Below are positions 52,672-61,469 of a stretch of 64,000 bases of DNA, in pieces (the stretch's first letter is position 1; every line of letters begins with the position of its first letter). The translations under genes were made by a program, and so were the position numbers. This DNA comes from Pelosinus fermentans DSM 17108 (GTDB taxonomy: Bacteria; Bacillota; Negativicutes; DSM-13327). Under the pieces are notes generated by a model. That model saw only the letters and a list, made by a program, of their open reading frames with translations. It was not told where the DNA came from and searched no databases. The stretch spans positions 3,745,501-3,809,500 of the forward strand of contig NZ_AKVN02000001.1 of the NCBI RefSeq assembly GCF_000271485.2, given 5' to 3'.

Positions 52672-53643
52672 TTACTTTGTCAGAGTTTTGACAACGCTTT
52701 TAACTCCATACTCTGTCGCAACGATTCCCACTGTAAAGCCCGATCGATCTACAAAATAGACATGCCCCCCTTTCACTGCCTGCAAGGCACTCCATATGGA
52801 GTTGCCCTTCAAATCCTCAAGTTTTTTTTCAATACCCGGAACTTTCATTAAAAAGATGTGATCAGGATTCAGTTCTGCCAGTCTTTCCAGGGAAATCCTC
52901 CCTGTCCTTTCAGGATAGCCATTCGGGGCGTGCAATCCCAAACCACTTTGATCATCAAAATACGCGGGATAATTCTGCTTGCCAAAAACACCAAACGAAC
53001 CTTTATCAGCCAATGCTAAGAATGCAAATGTTTCCTCTTGGTAGGGTAAAAGTTTATCTCGTGATTGAACAATCAGCCACTCAAGCTGCGCGATACGCGC
53101 CTCTGCATCCTGTTCTTTGCCAATCACTTTTGCAATTTCCCGGGGCACACTTCTCCAATCAAGGGAAAGCGGCTGTGTATCTAACAAGACAACAGGAGCA
53201 ATCTTGGATAATTCATCATATATCTCTTCGTTATATCTTGTACCAATGATTAACTCAGGTTCAACATCAAGCAATTTTTCAAGATTAATACTGGTTTGGC
53301 TTCCCAAGTCAATTAGAGAATTCGCTGCCAGATACGGTTTTAGTGAATCCCATTGTGACATAACAGTAACTTGAGGTGCTGCAACAGGTGGTGCATTCAG
53401 TGCAAACATCGTTTCTACAAGCGGGAAAGCCACCATGGCAATTCGCTGGGGCTGCTTTTCAATACTAATTTTATTACCTTTTGAATCTATGTAAGTCCGA
53501 GGGAAAGCTGCTTCTTTTCCCGGCATTTCACTACTGTCAGATGATGGTTTGGAGGCAATATTTGTTTTCGGCTGGTAGCTGCATCCTACTAATCCTCCCG
53601 TAACTATCCCTAATGACAGAAGTATTACAACTATTCTTTTCAT
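52672..53643 (-). CDS. Ferric-siderophore-binding lipoprotein (FecB/FhuD family)
   Basis: The ATG at 53643 follows GGAGGAGG by three to six bases; the longer frame to 53745 adds an unlikely N-terminus. The 323-residue protein has a lipoprotein signal with GLVGC (Cys about 20), a Ser/Pro-rich linker, then a class III binding fold with a long backbone helix. Typical blocks are QRIAMVAFPLVETMFAL, LDVEPELIIGTRYNEEIYDEL, LERLAELNPDHIFLM and AVKGGHVYFVDRSGF. It captures a ferric siderophore, heme or similar chelate for the FecCD permeases. The ligand is not identifiable from sequence. Confidence 0.88.
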   Translation of the reverse strand: MKRIVVILLSLGIVTGGLVGCSYQPKTNIASKPSSDSSEMPGKEAAFPRTYIDSKGNKISIEKQPQRIAMVAFPLVETMFALNAPPVAAPQVTVMSQWDSLKPYLAANSLIDLGSQTSINLEKLLDVEPELIIGTRYNEEIYDELSKIAPVVLLDTQPLSLDWRSVPREIAKVIGKEQDAEARIAQLEWLIVQSRDKLLPYQEETFAFLALADKGSFGVFGKQNYPAYFDDQSGLGLHAPNGYPERTGRISLERLAELNPDHIFLMKVPGIEKKLEDLKGNSIWSALQAVKGGHVYFVDRSGFTVGIVATEYGVKSVVKTLTK

Positions 53644-53754
53644 ATGCCTCCTCCGTTTATTTGCCGTCACATTTCTAGCATTGATAATGAAATTCGACAT
53701 CACTACAGTACTATACCAAGTTAAAAAAAAAGTAGGAATAGACATATTCCTAAA

Positions 53755-54582
53755 TTACCCCGTATTTTTTTCTAAAAAGTTTCGCAACGTACTAGGTGAG
53801 GTACCTGTACGCTTTTTAAAAAGCTTGCTAAAATAATAAGAATCAGAATAACCGACATAATCAGAGATTTCTGATACGGAGCAAGTTGTAGTGCATAGTA
53901 ATTCTTTGGCGCGTTTCATCCGCTGTGATATTAAATATTCATTTGGACTCATCTTCACGTGTTTTTGGAACAAATAAGCAAATTGCTTACTGCTCAAACC
54001 ATACTGCCCAGCTAATTTTGGAATGGTCAGCTGTTCCATGTAGTGATTGTCCATATATTCAATTGACTGCTCGACTAGCGACCGTCCACTTTCCTTTCCC
54101 CGATTTGTCGAACATGTCAAAACTTCATCCATGACACTTAAGAATAATGATTTCGCCCGCAGAGCCTGCAGGTTACTCGGCATTCTGCAGGTGTGGCAAA
54201 GTCTTTGCAGCATATCATTAATCCGCGGACTGTAGCCCGAGTCTAGTTCATAATGGGATAATGCGTAAGGAAATGTGTACTTTTCACTGTCAGGAATTTT
54301 ATAGTGTATCAGCACAAATTCCCACGTTGACTCCCCAAGAACCTCTTTGTCCAACGTCATTCTAGGTCCTGCATGAAAAAATCTGCCGGGTTCCATTTCA
54401 TAAGTCACACCCTCGAAAGTCATTCTTGCCTTTCCTCGCAAGGGAAAAATAATTCCTGAGGCTGCTGCAGTATAGGTTGCAAAACTTTTTCTGCCTGGTT
54501 CTATCACAAATCTACCCGCGTCGACAATATTAAATGATATCCGGGAAAAACCGTCTGCCATATCATCAATGTTAACCTTCAT
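53755..54582 (-). CDS. AraC-family regulator of the siderophore/nitrogenase-like locus
   Basis: A 275-residue regulator with an N-terminal cupin-like ligand domain (about 20-100: GIIFPLRGKARMTFEGVTYEMEPG as two strands) and two C-terminal helix-turn-helix motifs (about 175-270: LTIPKLAGQYGLSSKQFAYLF and CSVSEISDYVGYSDSYYFSKLFKK). Siderophore-responsive AraC activators such as Btr, PchR and YbtA control uptake operons in this way. It is the first gene of the import operon, with GAGGAG eight bases before the ATG, and faces the nifHDK-like operon across a 352-bp region, so it may activate both. Confidence 0.85.
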   Translation of the reverse strand: MKVNIDDMADGFSRISFNIVDAGRFVIEPGRKSFATYTAAASGIIFPLRGKARMTFEGVTYEMEPGRFFHAGPRMTLDKEVLGESTWEFVLIHYKIPDSEKYTFPYALSHYELDSGYSPRINDMLQRLCHTCRMPSNLQALRAKSLFLSVMDEVLTCSTNRGKESGRSLVEQSIEYMDNHYMEQLTIPKLAGQYGLSSKQFAYLFQKHVKMSPNEYLISQRMKRAKELLCTTTCSVSEISDYVGYSDSYYFSKLFKKRTGTSPSTLRNFLEKNTG

Positions 54583-54690
54583 TGTACATGCTCCTCTTCA
54601 TTAGAAATAAAATAATTACAGAATTATTTTTTATTGTTATCTATAAGAAACGAATTAACTCTATGCTTACAATGTTCGAAATATAATTAT

Positions 54691-54709
54691 GACAATGAAT
54701 ATCATTATC
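54691..54709. promoter_or_regulatory. Fur box between the AraC gene and the nitrogenase-like operon
   Basis: The 19-mer beginning GACAATGAATATCATTATC matches the Fur consensus at 16 of 19 positions by eye. It lies 109 bp from the AraC start and 226 bp from the NifH-like start and may repress both directions when iron is plentiful. The rest of the 352-bp gap is AT-rich, with no other recognised element. Confidence 0.75.
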
Positions 54710-54934
54710 ATAATTGAATAAGCCCCAATTTGTCAATCAATCTCCCTTAAGAATACTGGGTTCAATGTTCATTTTTTAATATAAAATAGTATTCTCAATT
54801 AAAAACCACTGGAAAAAACACATGCTAACTTTGAAATATCTCCATTTACTTCAACTTTTTTACTTGGTATGATGGTAAATACATTGATTAATTTTCGATA
54901 TTATGAAAGCATATCGCAGAAAGAAGGTTTGTTA

Positions 54935-55678
54935 TTGAAAAAAATTGCTATCTATGGGAAAGGCGGTATTGGGAAATCCACGACAGTGTCCAATGTAGCA
55001 GCGGCTATGGCCTGTATGGGGCTCCGTGTGATGCAAATCGGCTGCGACCCTAAGGCTGACTCTACCCGCAACTTAACAGGTGGACAGTCCATTCCAACAG
55101 TGCTGGATGTTTTGCGACAAAAAGGTGACGCCATGTTGAGCGATTTCTTAGTAGAAGGAGCTTGCGGCGTTTTTTGTGTGGAAGCCGGTGGACCAGTTCC
55201 GGGGGTAGGCTGCGCGGGGCGCGGTATTATCACTGCCTTTGAAAAACTAGCGGAATTAAACGCATTTGAACACTATAAGCCAGATATTGTACTTTATGAT
55301 GTACTAGGAGATGTTGTTTGCGGTGGTTTCGCCATGCCGATCCGCGGGGGCTATGCCGATGAAGTCTGCATCGTCACCTCCGGAGAAATGATGTCGCTGT
55401 ATGCTGCTGCCAATATCACTCAAGCGGTCAAAAGCTTTGGAAAACGTGGATATGCCACACTCCGCGGGCTAATCCTCAATGCTAAAAACATTGACAACGA
55501 AGAATCTTTAGTCGCACAGGCTGCAAGTGAAATGGATACGCAAATTCTGTATCATCTCCCACGCGACCCACTGGTCCAGCAGGCAGAAGCACAGGGTAAA
55601 ACTGTGACGGAGGCTTTTTCATCTAGCCCTATGGCCGTGCATTATCAAACCCTAGCGGCTCTTTTATTGGAGGATTAG
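54935..55678 (+). CDS. Nitrogenase-like reductase component (NifH/BchL/CfbC superfamily)
   Basis: TTG at 54935 is taken as start (AAGAAGG seven bases upstream; protein [16 protein letters not shown]). In-frame starts further upstream would add an unrelated tail. The 247-residue protein has the P-loop GKGGIGKST (about 8-16), switch [11 protein letters not shown], the first cluster cysteine in GVGCAGRG (Cys93, with Arg96), and switch [14 protein letters not shown] with the second cluster cysteine (Cys129). Both ligands of the bridging 4Fe-4S cluster are therefore intact, and it should work as an ATP-driven one-electron donor to the D-K-like pair encoded downstream. Without nifB, nifE or nifN it is not a true nitrogenase reductase. 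Confidence 0.92.
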   Translation: MKKIAIYGKGGIGKSTTVSNVAAAMACMGLRVMQIGCDPKADSTRNLTGGQSIPTVLDVLRQKGDAMLSDFLVEGACGVFCVEAGGPVPGVGCAGRGIITAFEKLAELNAFEHYKPDIVLYDVLGDVVCGGFAMPIRGGYADEVCIVTSGEMMSLYAAANITQAVKSFGKRGYATLRGLILNAKNIDNEESLVAQAASEMDTQILYHLPRDPLVQQAEAQGKTVTEAFSSSPMAVHYQTLAALLLED

Positions 55679-55716
55679 CTAATTAATTTCAGTCCGATTT
55701 GAAAGGAGCAAGAATT

Positions 55717-57009
55717 GTGCCCGTTTTACATGACAACAGGTTGACCCACCTAAAAAAATTATCTACCGTCCAGTCAAATAAGGGCGTTCATTTTCTAACC
55801 CCCGCTGCTTTTCCGGGCAGCCACTGTCCAATGAACGCTGCAGCTCGTTTAGCTGGCTCAATACAAGGGCTGTCCTCCCTAGTAATAGGCACACAAGAAT
55901 GTGCCTATTACAGTCGATTGGTTCTTCGAGACTCCTATGGCAAAGCTGGCGAGCTGCATTGGATGTATGTTCTCGATGCCAATGAAGTGGTATTCGGCTG
56001 CCGAGAAGGTCTGAGCCAGGCACTGGCTGAGATGGATCAAGCAGGTGCAAAAGCCCTATTGCTGATCGTCACTTGCCTGCCAGACTTAATCGGCGAGGAC
56101 ATGGAAGCGATGATCCATGAGCTCCAGCCTAAACTAGCAGCGCGCCTTATTTCTATATCTGCGCCTCATTTTGCCTGTAACGGTCACCCTTCTGGTGTTT
56201 GGCGCACCTTAGAAGCGATGGCTGGCATTATGCAGCAATGCACTATGATTCCCCATAGTGCGAACCTCCTGGGTTTACACGCCGCATCTGCGTCAGAAAT
56301 ACCTCTGCTAAATTCCTTGTCTACTGCCGGCGTGAAGCTGCGAGGCTTAGGTCCAGACAGCATGCTGGATGAGTTTCTCAGTGCACCGGATGCAGCTATG
56401 AATATTGTTCTGTCCCCTTATATGGCTCCCTTAGCAAGGCGTATGGCCAATGACTTTAATACCCCTTTTGTTTCTTTGCACGATACGTACGGCATAAAAG
56501 ACATTGATACAGCCTATACGCGCATTGGGGAACTTTTAGGTTTGGACTTGGGCGATGCTTTCACTAAGGGGCGAAACGCATTGAAGAAAGCAGAGGAAAG
56601 AGCTGATGCCAAGCTCAGAGGGCTAAGCTTTTTTGCAACTGATATATCCCTTGACCCCATTCCATTATCTGCTTACCTGTCCACCCAAGGCATGAAACCT
56701 TTGCTGCTGCATATTGAAGAATTTTATCAGGAAGACAGGCAGTGGGCACAAGCCATGCAAACCCAGGGACACGACCCCTTAGTGTGCCACCGAGTCAATA
56801 ATTTAGCTGAAATATCCGCTTTTAAAATACTAAAACCTGCTTTTAACCTAGGACCTGTACCGCCCTCACTGAAACAGATGATACCTCATGTTGGCCAGCT
56901 GCACAAAATGAACGGCACCTTTGGCTATGAACGCACCACATGGCTGCTGGATAAAATACTACAAGCTCTAAACACACCTGCATCAGATGTATTGAAGGAG
57001 ATGATTTAA
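55717..57009 (+). CDS. Nitrogenase-like component, NifD/BchN-like subunit
   Basis: GTG at 55717 lies eight bases after AAAGGAG; the frame's earlier TTG (55699) precedes that site. The 430-residue protein keeps three cysteines at the P-cluster ligand positions: Cys37 (GSHCPMN), Cys62 (GTQECAYYSR) and Cys120 (IVTCLPDLIGEDM), besides NEVVFGCREGL typical of the family. The cofactor cysteine of NifD (in HCYRSM) is replaced (VLSPYMAPLARRM), so FeMo-cofactor should not be bound. The C-terminal HKMNGTFGYERTTWLLDKIL is family-like. It lies 38 bp after the NifH-like gene. The substrate is unknown; uptake genes next door suggest an imported iron chelate or tetrapyrrole. Confidence 0.85.
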   Translation: MPVLHDNRLTHLKKLSTVQSNKGVHFLTPAAFPGSHCPMNAAARLAGSIQGLSSLVIGTQECAYYSRLVLRDSYGKAGELHWMYVLDANEVVFGCREGLSQALAEMDQAGAKALLLIVTCLPDLIGEDMEAMIHELQPKLAARLISISAPHFACNGHPSGVWRTLEAMAGIMQQCTMIPHSANLLGLHAASASEIPLLNSLSTAGVKLRGLGPDSMLDEFLSAPDAAMNIVLSPYMAPLARRMANDFNTPFVSLHDTYGIKDIDTAYTRIGELLGLDLGDAFTKGRNALKKAEERADAKLRGLSFFATDISLDPIPLSAYLSTQGMKPLLLHIEEFYQEDRQWAQAMQTQGHDPLVCHRVNNLAEISAFKILKPAFNLGPVPPSLKQMIPHVGQLHKMNGTFGYERTTWLLDKILQALNTPASDVLKEMI

Positions 57010-57012
57010 TAA

Positions 57013-58236
57013 ATGGGATTGCACCGTTTTCATCCTACGCCATCTGGACGCATGGGTACCTTGTGGACGCTTTCTACTATACGCAATGCAGCACTAGTAG
57101 AGTTTGGCTCTATGGGGCATATGCTTTATGGACGGGCAACATTAAAAAGAATGGGGAAAAATCCAGATTGCAAGCTGTATTCTACCCATATTAATGAAAG
57201 TGATATTGCTATGGGTGAAACCAAGCGGCTGACCCAAGCAATTGCTGATATTGTTCTCAGAGATCAGCCCCGGGTAATTTTTGTACTCCCCTCCACTATA
57301 CCGGAAATGATTGGTACTGATTTATCTGCCCTGTGCAGGGAACTACAAACCAGTTATCCCCATGTACGGCTGCTGCCCTTTGGTGCCGGTGGTTTCAATG
57401 TCGAACTGCATCGTGGTGTGCAGGAGACTTTGCTTTTGCTGGCAACAACACTTCCCCAGGCTGTACCGCCCACGCCAAATCCCACTTTTAACCTTATCGG
57501 GTCCTGCACTGACCTATTCCAGTTTAACGCAGACGCCCAGGAAATTGTAAGAATAATGGAGGGGGCTTTCGGAATAAAGCCTTTATGTATAATGACTTCG
57601 GACACATCCGTTGAAGATATAGAGCACATGGGCGGTGCCCATATCAATCTGGTAATTCGCCGGGAAGGCCTGTCCGCTGCCTGCCATTTACAACAGAAGT
57701 TTGGTACCCCTTTAGTAGAGGGCCGCCCTTATGGCATGCAGGGTACATACTCCTGGCTAGAGCAAATCGCTCAACTACTGGATAAGCCCATCAATCAAAG
57801 TTTTATTTTGCAAGAACAAGCTGAAGCACAACCCATTATGGAAATCGCCCCTGGCTTTTTCTCTCATCAAAAAAAACCAGTGGAATTGTCCATCGGCGGC
57901 CATGCCGATGTAGTTACAGGAATCCTTACTTATGCCTGCAGCGAACTCGGACTTACCCCAGGTCTGTGCTGGTGTGATAGTCCTGCCATGGCGACAGAAG
58001 ATCTGCCCTATTGGCAGGAAGCACAATGGTCACAAGCAGTAACTGACACACATCAGGGTCTGCTCATGGCCAGCGGAGAAGTACTGACCTGGGCCGGGCG
58101 CAACAATTTGGCGATGCAAATTGCCAATCCTAGCCGTGGATGGCAAATGTACCCCTATTCTCCACCGTATGTGGGATTTCGCGGTGCAATGAATTTGGCG
58201 ACCATGTGGATGAATGAAGTCGTACGAATGCTCTAA
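57013..58236 (+). CDS. Nitrogenase-like component, NifK/BchB-like subunit without P-cluster cysteines
   Basis: A 407-residue partner of the preceding gene (3 bp gap, GAAGGAG 12 bases before the ATG). Family blocks can be aligned: GTLWTLSTIRNAALVEFGSMGH (first two ligand regions, in pieces), NESDIAMGETKRLTQAI, and VIFVLPSTIPEMIGTDL. At all three P-cluster positions the cysteine is missing (Met/Arg in SGRMGTL, His/Met in GSMGHM, Ser in LPSTIPEM). A D-like subunit with three cysteines and a K-like subunit with none recalls protochlorophyllide reductase, where one aspartate completes a 4Fe-4S cluster. Candidate non-Cys ligands are His36, Ser94 and Asp103. The first 130 residues are conserved; the rest is less familiar. 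Confidence 0.8.
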   Translation: MGLHRFHPTPSGRMGTLWTLSTIRNAALVEFGSMGHMLYGRATLKRMGKNPDCKLYSTHINESDIAMGETKRLTQAIADIVLRDQPRVIFVLPSTIPEMIGTDLSALCRELQTSYPHVRLLPFGAGGFNVELHRGVQETLLLLATTLPQAVPPTPNPTFNLIGSCTDLFQFNADAQEIVRIMEGAFGIKPLCIMTSDTSVEDIEHMGGAHINLVIRREGLSAACHLQQKFGTPLVEGRPYGMQGTYSWLEQIAQLLDKPINQSFILQEQAEAQPIMEIAPGFFSHQKKPVELSIGGHADVVTGILTYACSELGLTPGLCWCDSPAMATEDLPYWQEAQWSQAVTDTHQGLLMASGEVLTWAGRNNLAMQIANPSRGWQMYPYSPPYVGFRGAMNLATMWMNEVVRML

Positions 58237-58239
58237 ATT

Positions 58240-58280
58240 CAATAACACCCCTTTACCACATTGGTAAAGGGGTGTTATTG
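58240..58280. terminator. Bidirectional terminator after the nitrogenase-like operon
   Basis: A 19-bp perfect stem (CAATAACACCCCTTTACCA and complement) with a 3-nt loop, between the convergent nifK-like and pgl genes. Confidence 0.92.
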
Positions 58281-58281
58281 T

Positions 58282-59013
58282 TTACTTCTTATTAGCGCTA
58301 AGCAGCGAACTTGCGCCCTGATCTAAAAACCAAAATAGTTCACCGTTTTCGGGTGCAATCATTTGAGATGGCAATCTCAAATGATCCTGAGGCCCCTCTA
58401 GCACTTCACGCACAATTTGAGCTTTACTATCCCCTGTCACTAAAAATGCAATCGTCCTGGCCTGATTAATAAGGGGGGCTGTCAAGGTCACACGATGACT
58501 GTCAAGTTCTGGTAAATACACATGACCAGTCCAATGTTTTTTTTCTCGCAATACAGAAGTGTTAGGAAATAAAGACGCTGTATGCCCATCAGATCCTAAA
58601 CCAAGAAAAATAAAATCAAACTGAGGCTCCGCTTCTGCAAAGGTCGATGCAATTACTTCTTCGTATTCCTTGGCTGCTTGCTCAGGAGTTGAATTGCACA
58701 CAATGGGATAAATTTGTTCTTGAGGGATTGGCACATGATCTAAAAATGCCTTTCTGGCCATAAGCTGATTGCTGCGAATATCATCTGCAGGCACATATCG
58801 TTCATCCCCCCAATAGATATGTATCCCTTCCCAAGGTATCTGATGGGAGTAAGGAGGCTTTGCTAACATTTCATATATTCTTTGCGGTGTTTGCCCGCCG
58901 GCTAAGGATACAGTAAACCGACCTCTTTCTGCTACTGCCAAACATGCCTTTTCTAAGAATAATTCAGCAACTGCGCTCCCCAGAGCATCTACATTCTCAT
59001 ATATTGTAATCAT
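58282..59013 (-). CDS. pgl: 6-Phosphogluconolactonase
   Basis: A 243-residue protein of the glucosamine-6-phosphate isomerase/6-phosphogluconolactonase fold with [37 protein letters not shown] and [17 protein letters not shown] (phosphate- and substrate-binding loops). It hydrolyses 6-phosphogluconolactone. The start overlaps the zwf stop (ATGA, 59010-59013), so the two steps of the oxidative pentose phosphate pathway are translationally coupled. No gnd gene is next to them. Confidence 0.93.
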   Translation of the reverse strand: MITIYENVDALGSAVAELFLEKACLAVAERGRFTVSLAGGQTPQRIYEMLAKPPYSHQIPWEGIHIYWGDERYVPADDIRSNQLMARKAFLDHVPIPQEQIYPIVCNSTPEQAAKEYEEVIASTFAEAEPQFDFIFLGLGSDGHTASLFPNTSVLREKKHWTGHVYLPELDSHRVTLTAPLINQARTIAFLVTGDSKAQIVREVLEGPQDHLRLPSQMIAPENGELFWFLDQGASSLLSANKK

Positions 59014-60527
59014 GTTTTTCTTCCTTCTTTTCTATCGAATTCCAAGCAGGCAGGAACCAACCATGTTCTTCCATCCTGGGTAATCAACTCTTCAGCAGAT
59101 TTAGGCCCCCACTCACCAGGTGCATAATTGGGGAAATCTGCAGGAGAAGTCTCTTCCCAATGTTCTAATACGGACTCTAATACAGACCAAGCTGTTTCTA
59201 CCTGATCATTTCTCATAAACAGTCCAGGATCGCCACGCACGACGTCTAACAGCAATGTTTCATACGCCTCGGGAGAAGAGGACTGAAATACTTCCTGATA
59301 GGTATAATGCATTTCCACAGGTTTAATCTTCATTCCCGGTCCCGGCTCTTTTGCCTGTGTTCGCAGCATAATACCTTCCTTAGGCTCAATTTGAATCGCC
59401 AGACGATTGGACTGCATAACCTTATCAGTAAAAGGATGATGTGGTACCGGTCTAAACTGCAGGGAGATCTCAGAAACACGACCCGGTAAATGCTTACCTG
59501 TACGCAAATAAAAAGGCACTCCCTGCCAACGCCAATTATCAATAAATAACTTCATTGCTACAAAGGTTTCTTTGCCTGAATCAGCAGCTACATTTTCTTC
59601 TTCTCGATAAGCAGGTACTGAAAGACCGTCTACCACGCCCTTGCTATATTGACCCCGAACAGCAAACTTTTCTACTTCATCTTTGCCTATCGGACGAATC
59701 GCATTGAGTACATCCACTCTCTTGTTACGAACTTCATCAGCCTGAAAGGAAGTAGGAGGCTCCATCGCCACCAGGCACATGACCTGTAATAGATGGTTCT
59801 GCAGCATATCACGTAAAGCTCCAGCTCCCTCATAATAGCCCCCGCGCTTGCCGACACCGACTTTTTCTGCCACTGTAATCTGAACATGGTCAATAAAGCT
59901 GCGGTTCCAAATCGGTTCCCACATGGCATTAGCAAAACGAAATGCCAAAATATTTTGTACGGTTTCTTTCCCTAAATAATGGTCAATGCGATAGATCTGC
60001 CCTTCATCAAAGACCCCTGTTAATACCTGGTTCACCATTCGGGCAGATTCCAAGTCTCTGCCAAAAGGTTTTTCTATGACAATGCGATAGCTTGTTTTTC
60101 CGCGAAAAACCTCCTGCTGTCCTAACTGCTCCACAATTTCTGTAAATAAAGTAGGAGGAGTCGCAAGGTACAATACCTTATTAGCAGACTTATACCAGCC
60201 TTTATTTAACTCTTCCAAAAGAGATTTATAGGTTTTTTCATCATGATAATCAGCTGCCGTATAGGATATATTAGCTGCAAATTTTGACCAATCTTCTTCC
60301 TTGCTTTTACCCCTGCGAGAAAATGCATCCACACCTTTACGCAATTGCTGACGAAACATTTCATCGTCGGACGCAGTACGTGCAATGCCAATAATGCAGA
60401 AAGGATCAGGCAATAATCCATCAATAAATAAGTTGTAGATAGCAGGTATAATCTTACGCTGCGTTAAATCCCCGGATGCACCAAAAATAACAATTACAGT
60501 TGGTTCAATTTTCATATCACGCATCAT
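59010..60527 (-). CDS. zwf: Glucose-6-phosphate 1-dehydrogenase
   Basis: A 505-residue enzyme with the coenzyme loop [33 protein letters not shown], the active-site signature [19 protein letters not shown] and [13 protein letters not shown] (substrate binding), all in usual order and at usual length. It makes NADPH and 6-phosphogluconolactone. GGAGG lies ten bases before the first ATG; a second ATG follows directly. It is first in a zwf-pgl operon. The 278-bp upstream gap holds no recognised element. Confidence 0.95.
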   Translation of the reverse strand: MMRDMKIEPTVIVIFGASGDLTQRKIIPAIYNLFIDGLLPDPFCIIGIARTASDDEMFRQQLRKGVDAFSRRGKSKEEDWSKFAANISYTAADYHDEKTYKSLLEELNKGWYKSANKVLYLATPPTLFTEIVEQLGQQEVFRGKTSYRIVIEKPFGRDLESARMVNQVLTGVFDEGQIYRIDHYLGKETVQNILAFRFANAMWEPIWNRSFIDHVQITVAEKVGVGKRGGYYEGAGALRDMLQNHLLQVMCLVAMEPPTSFQADEVRNKRVDVLNAIRPIGKDEVEKFAVRGQYSKGVVDGLSVPAYREEENVAADSGKETFVAMKLFIDNWRWQGVPFYLRTGKHLPGRVSEISLQFRPVPHHPFTDKVMQSNRLAIQIEPKEGIMLRTQAKEPGPGMKIKPVEMHYTYQEVFQSSSPEAYETLLLDVVRGDPGLFMRNDQVETAWSVLESVLEHWEETSPADFPNYAPGEWGPKSAEELITQDGRTWLVPACLEFDRKEGRKT

Positions 60528-60805
60528 CTATTTCATTCCTCCATTCCTTTATACAGATTATGAAGTTATCCTTCATCTAACCTATTCATTACAGCATTTT
60601 TTTTCGAATACTCTTCCAATACTATAACAATTCTTTATATTATTATTAAACTCCTTGTTCTTCAGTATCTTACCCAATTTATTTTAATACCAGCCTTTAG
60701 TCCCTGTTTGAAAAAGCAAATGCATTTCAAAGGATTATCCGCTAAAATAATACATATCTATATATTTCTCGATAAATTTTTTATCCATTAAAATAAGGAG
60801 CTTTT

Positions 60806-61468
60806 ATGAAACTATTGCTGATTGAAGACGAACAACGGCTTGTTGAAGCCCTCTCTTATTTATTGAAAAAAAATGGCTATGTCACAGATATCGCTATGGA
60901 TGGAGAAAGTGGCGTAGAAATGGCGCTAACCGGCATTTATGATGTCATAATCTTAGATCGAATGCTCCCCAAGCTAGATGGTATTTCCATTCTACAAGAA
61001 TTTCGTCACCGGGGCTTTGATACTCCAGTCTTATTCCTGACTGCCAAAGATTCCCTTAAAGACCGAATTGAGGGATTAGACGCAGGTGCTGATGATTATC
61101 TGGTTAAGCCTTTCTCATCCGAAGAACTGTTAGCACGGCTAAGAGCTTTAGCTAGAAGAAAGACGAAAGAGCTTATCAATCAAACTATCACCGCCTCAGG
61201 AATGACCTTTGATCCGTTGCGGGGTGAAGTTACCAAGGGTTCCCAAATTATTCAACTTAGTGTGAAGGAGTCCCTGCTGCTCGAACTGCTTATGTATAAT
61301 CAAGGGCAGGTCATTACAAAAGAACGCATTTTCGAAAAGATTTGGGGCTATTATTCAGGAACTGATATCGCAAATGTAGATCTTTATATTCACTATTTGA
61401 GAAAAAAACTAAGTACATCCGCCATTAAAACAGTACGTGGCGTTGGTTATTTATTCGAGGAGAACTAA
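60806..61468 (+). CDS. OmpR-family response regulator
   Basis: A 220-residue regulator. The receiver domain has the acidic pair in LIEDEQ, the phosphoacceptor in VIILDRMLPKLDG (Asp about 51), FLTAKDS and the lysine in YLVKPFSSEEL. The C-terminal winged helix has KESLLLELL, VITKERIFEKIWGY, VDLYIHYLRKKL and TVRGVGYLFEE. AAGGAG precedes the ATG by seven bases. The kinase gene follows after one base, so they form an operon. The stimulus is unknown. Confidence 0.93.
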   Translation: MKLLLIEDEQRLVEALSYLLKKNGYVTDIAMDGESGVEMALTGIYDVIILDRMLPKLDGISILQEFRHRGFDTPVLFLTAKDSLKDRIEGLDAGADDYLVKPFSSEELLARLRALARRKTKELINQTITASGMTFDPLRGEVTKGSQIIQLSVKESLLLELLMYNQGQVITKERIFEKIWGYYSGTDIANVDLYIHYLRKKLSTSAIKTVRGVGYLFEEN

Positions 61469-61469
61469 C

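Noticed and set aside
54935-58236. A true nitrogen-fixing nif operon
   Set aside because: No nifB, nifE or nifN is present, the FeMo-cofactor cysteine is missing in the D-like subunit, and the K-like subunit has lost all P-cluster cysteines.
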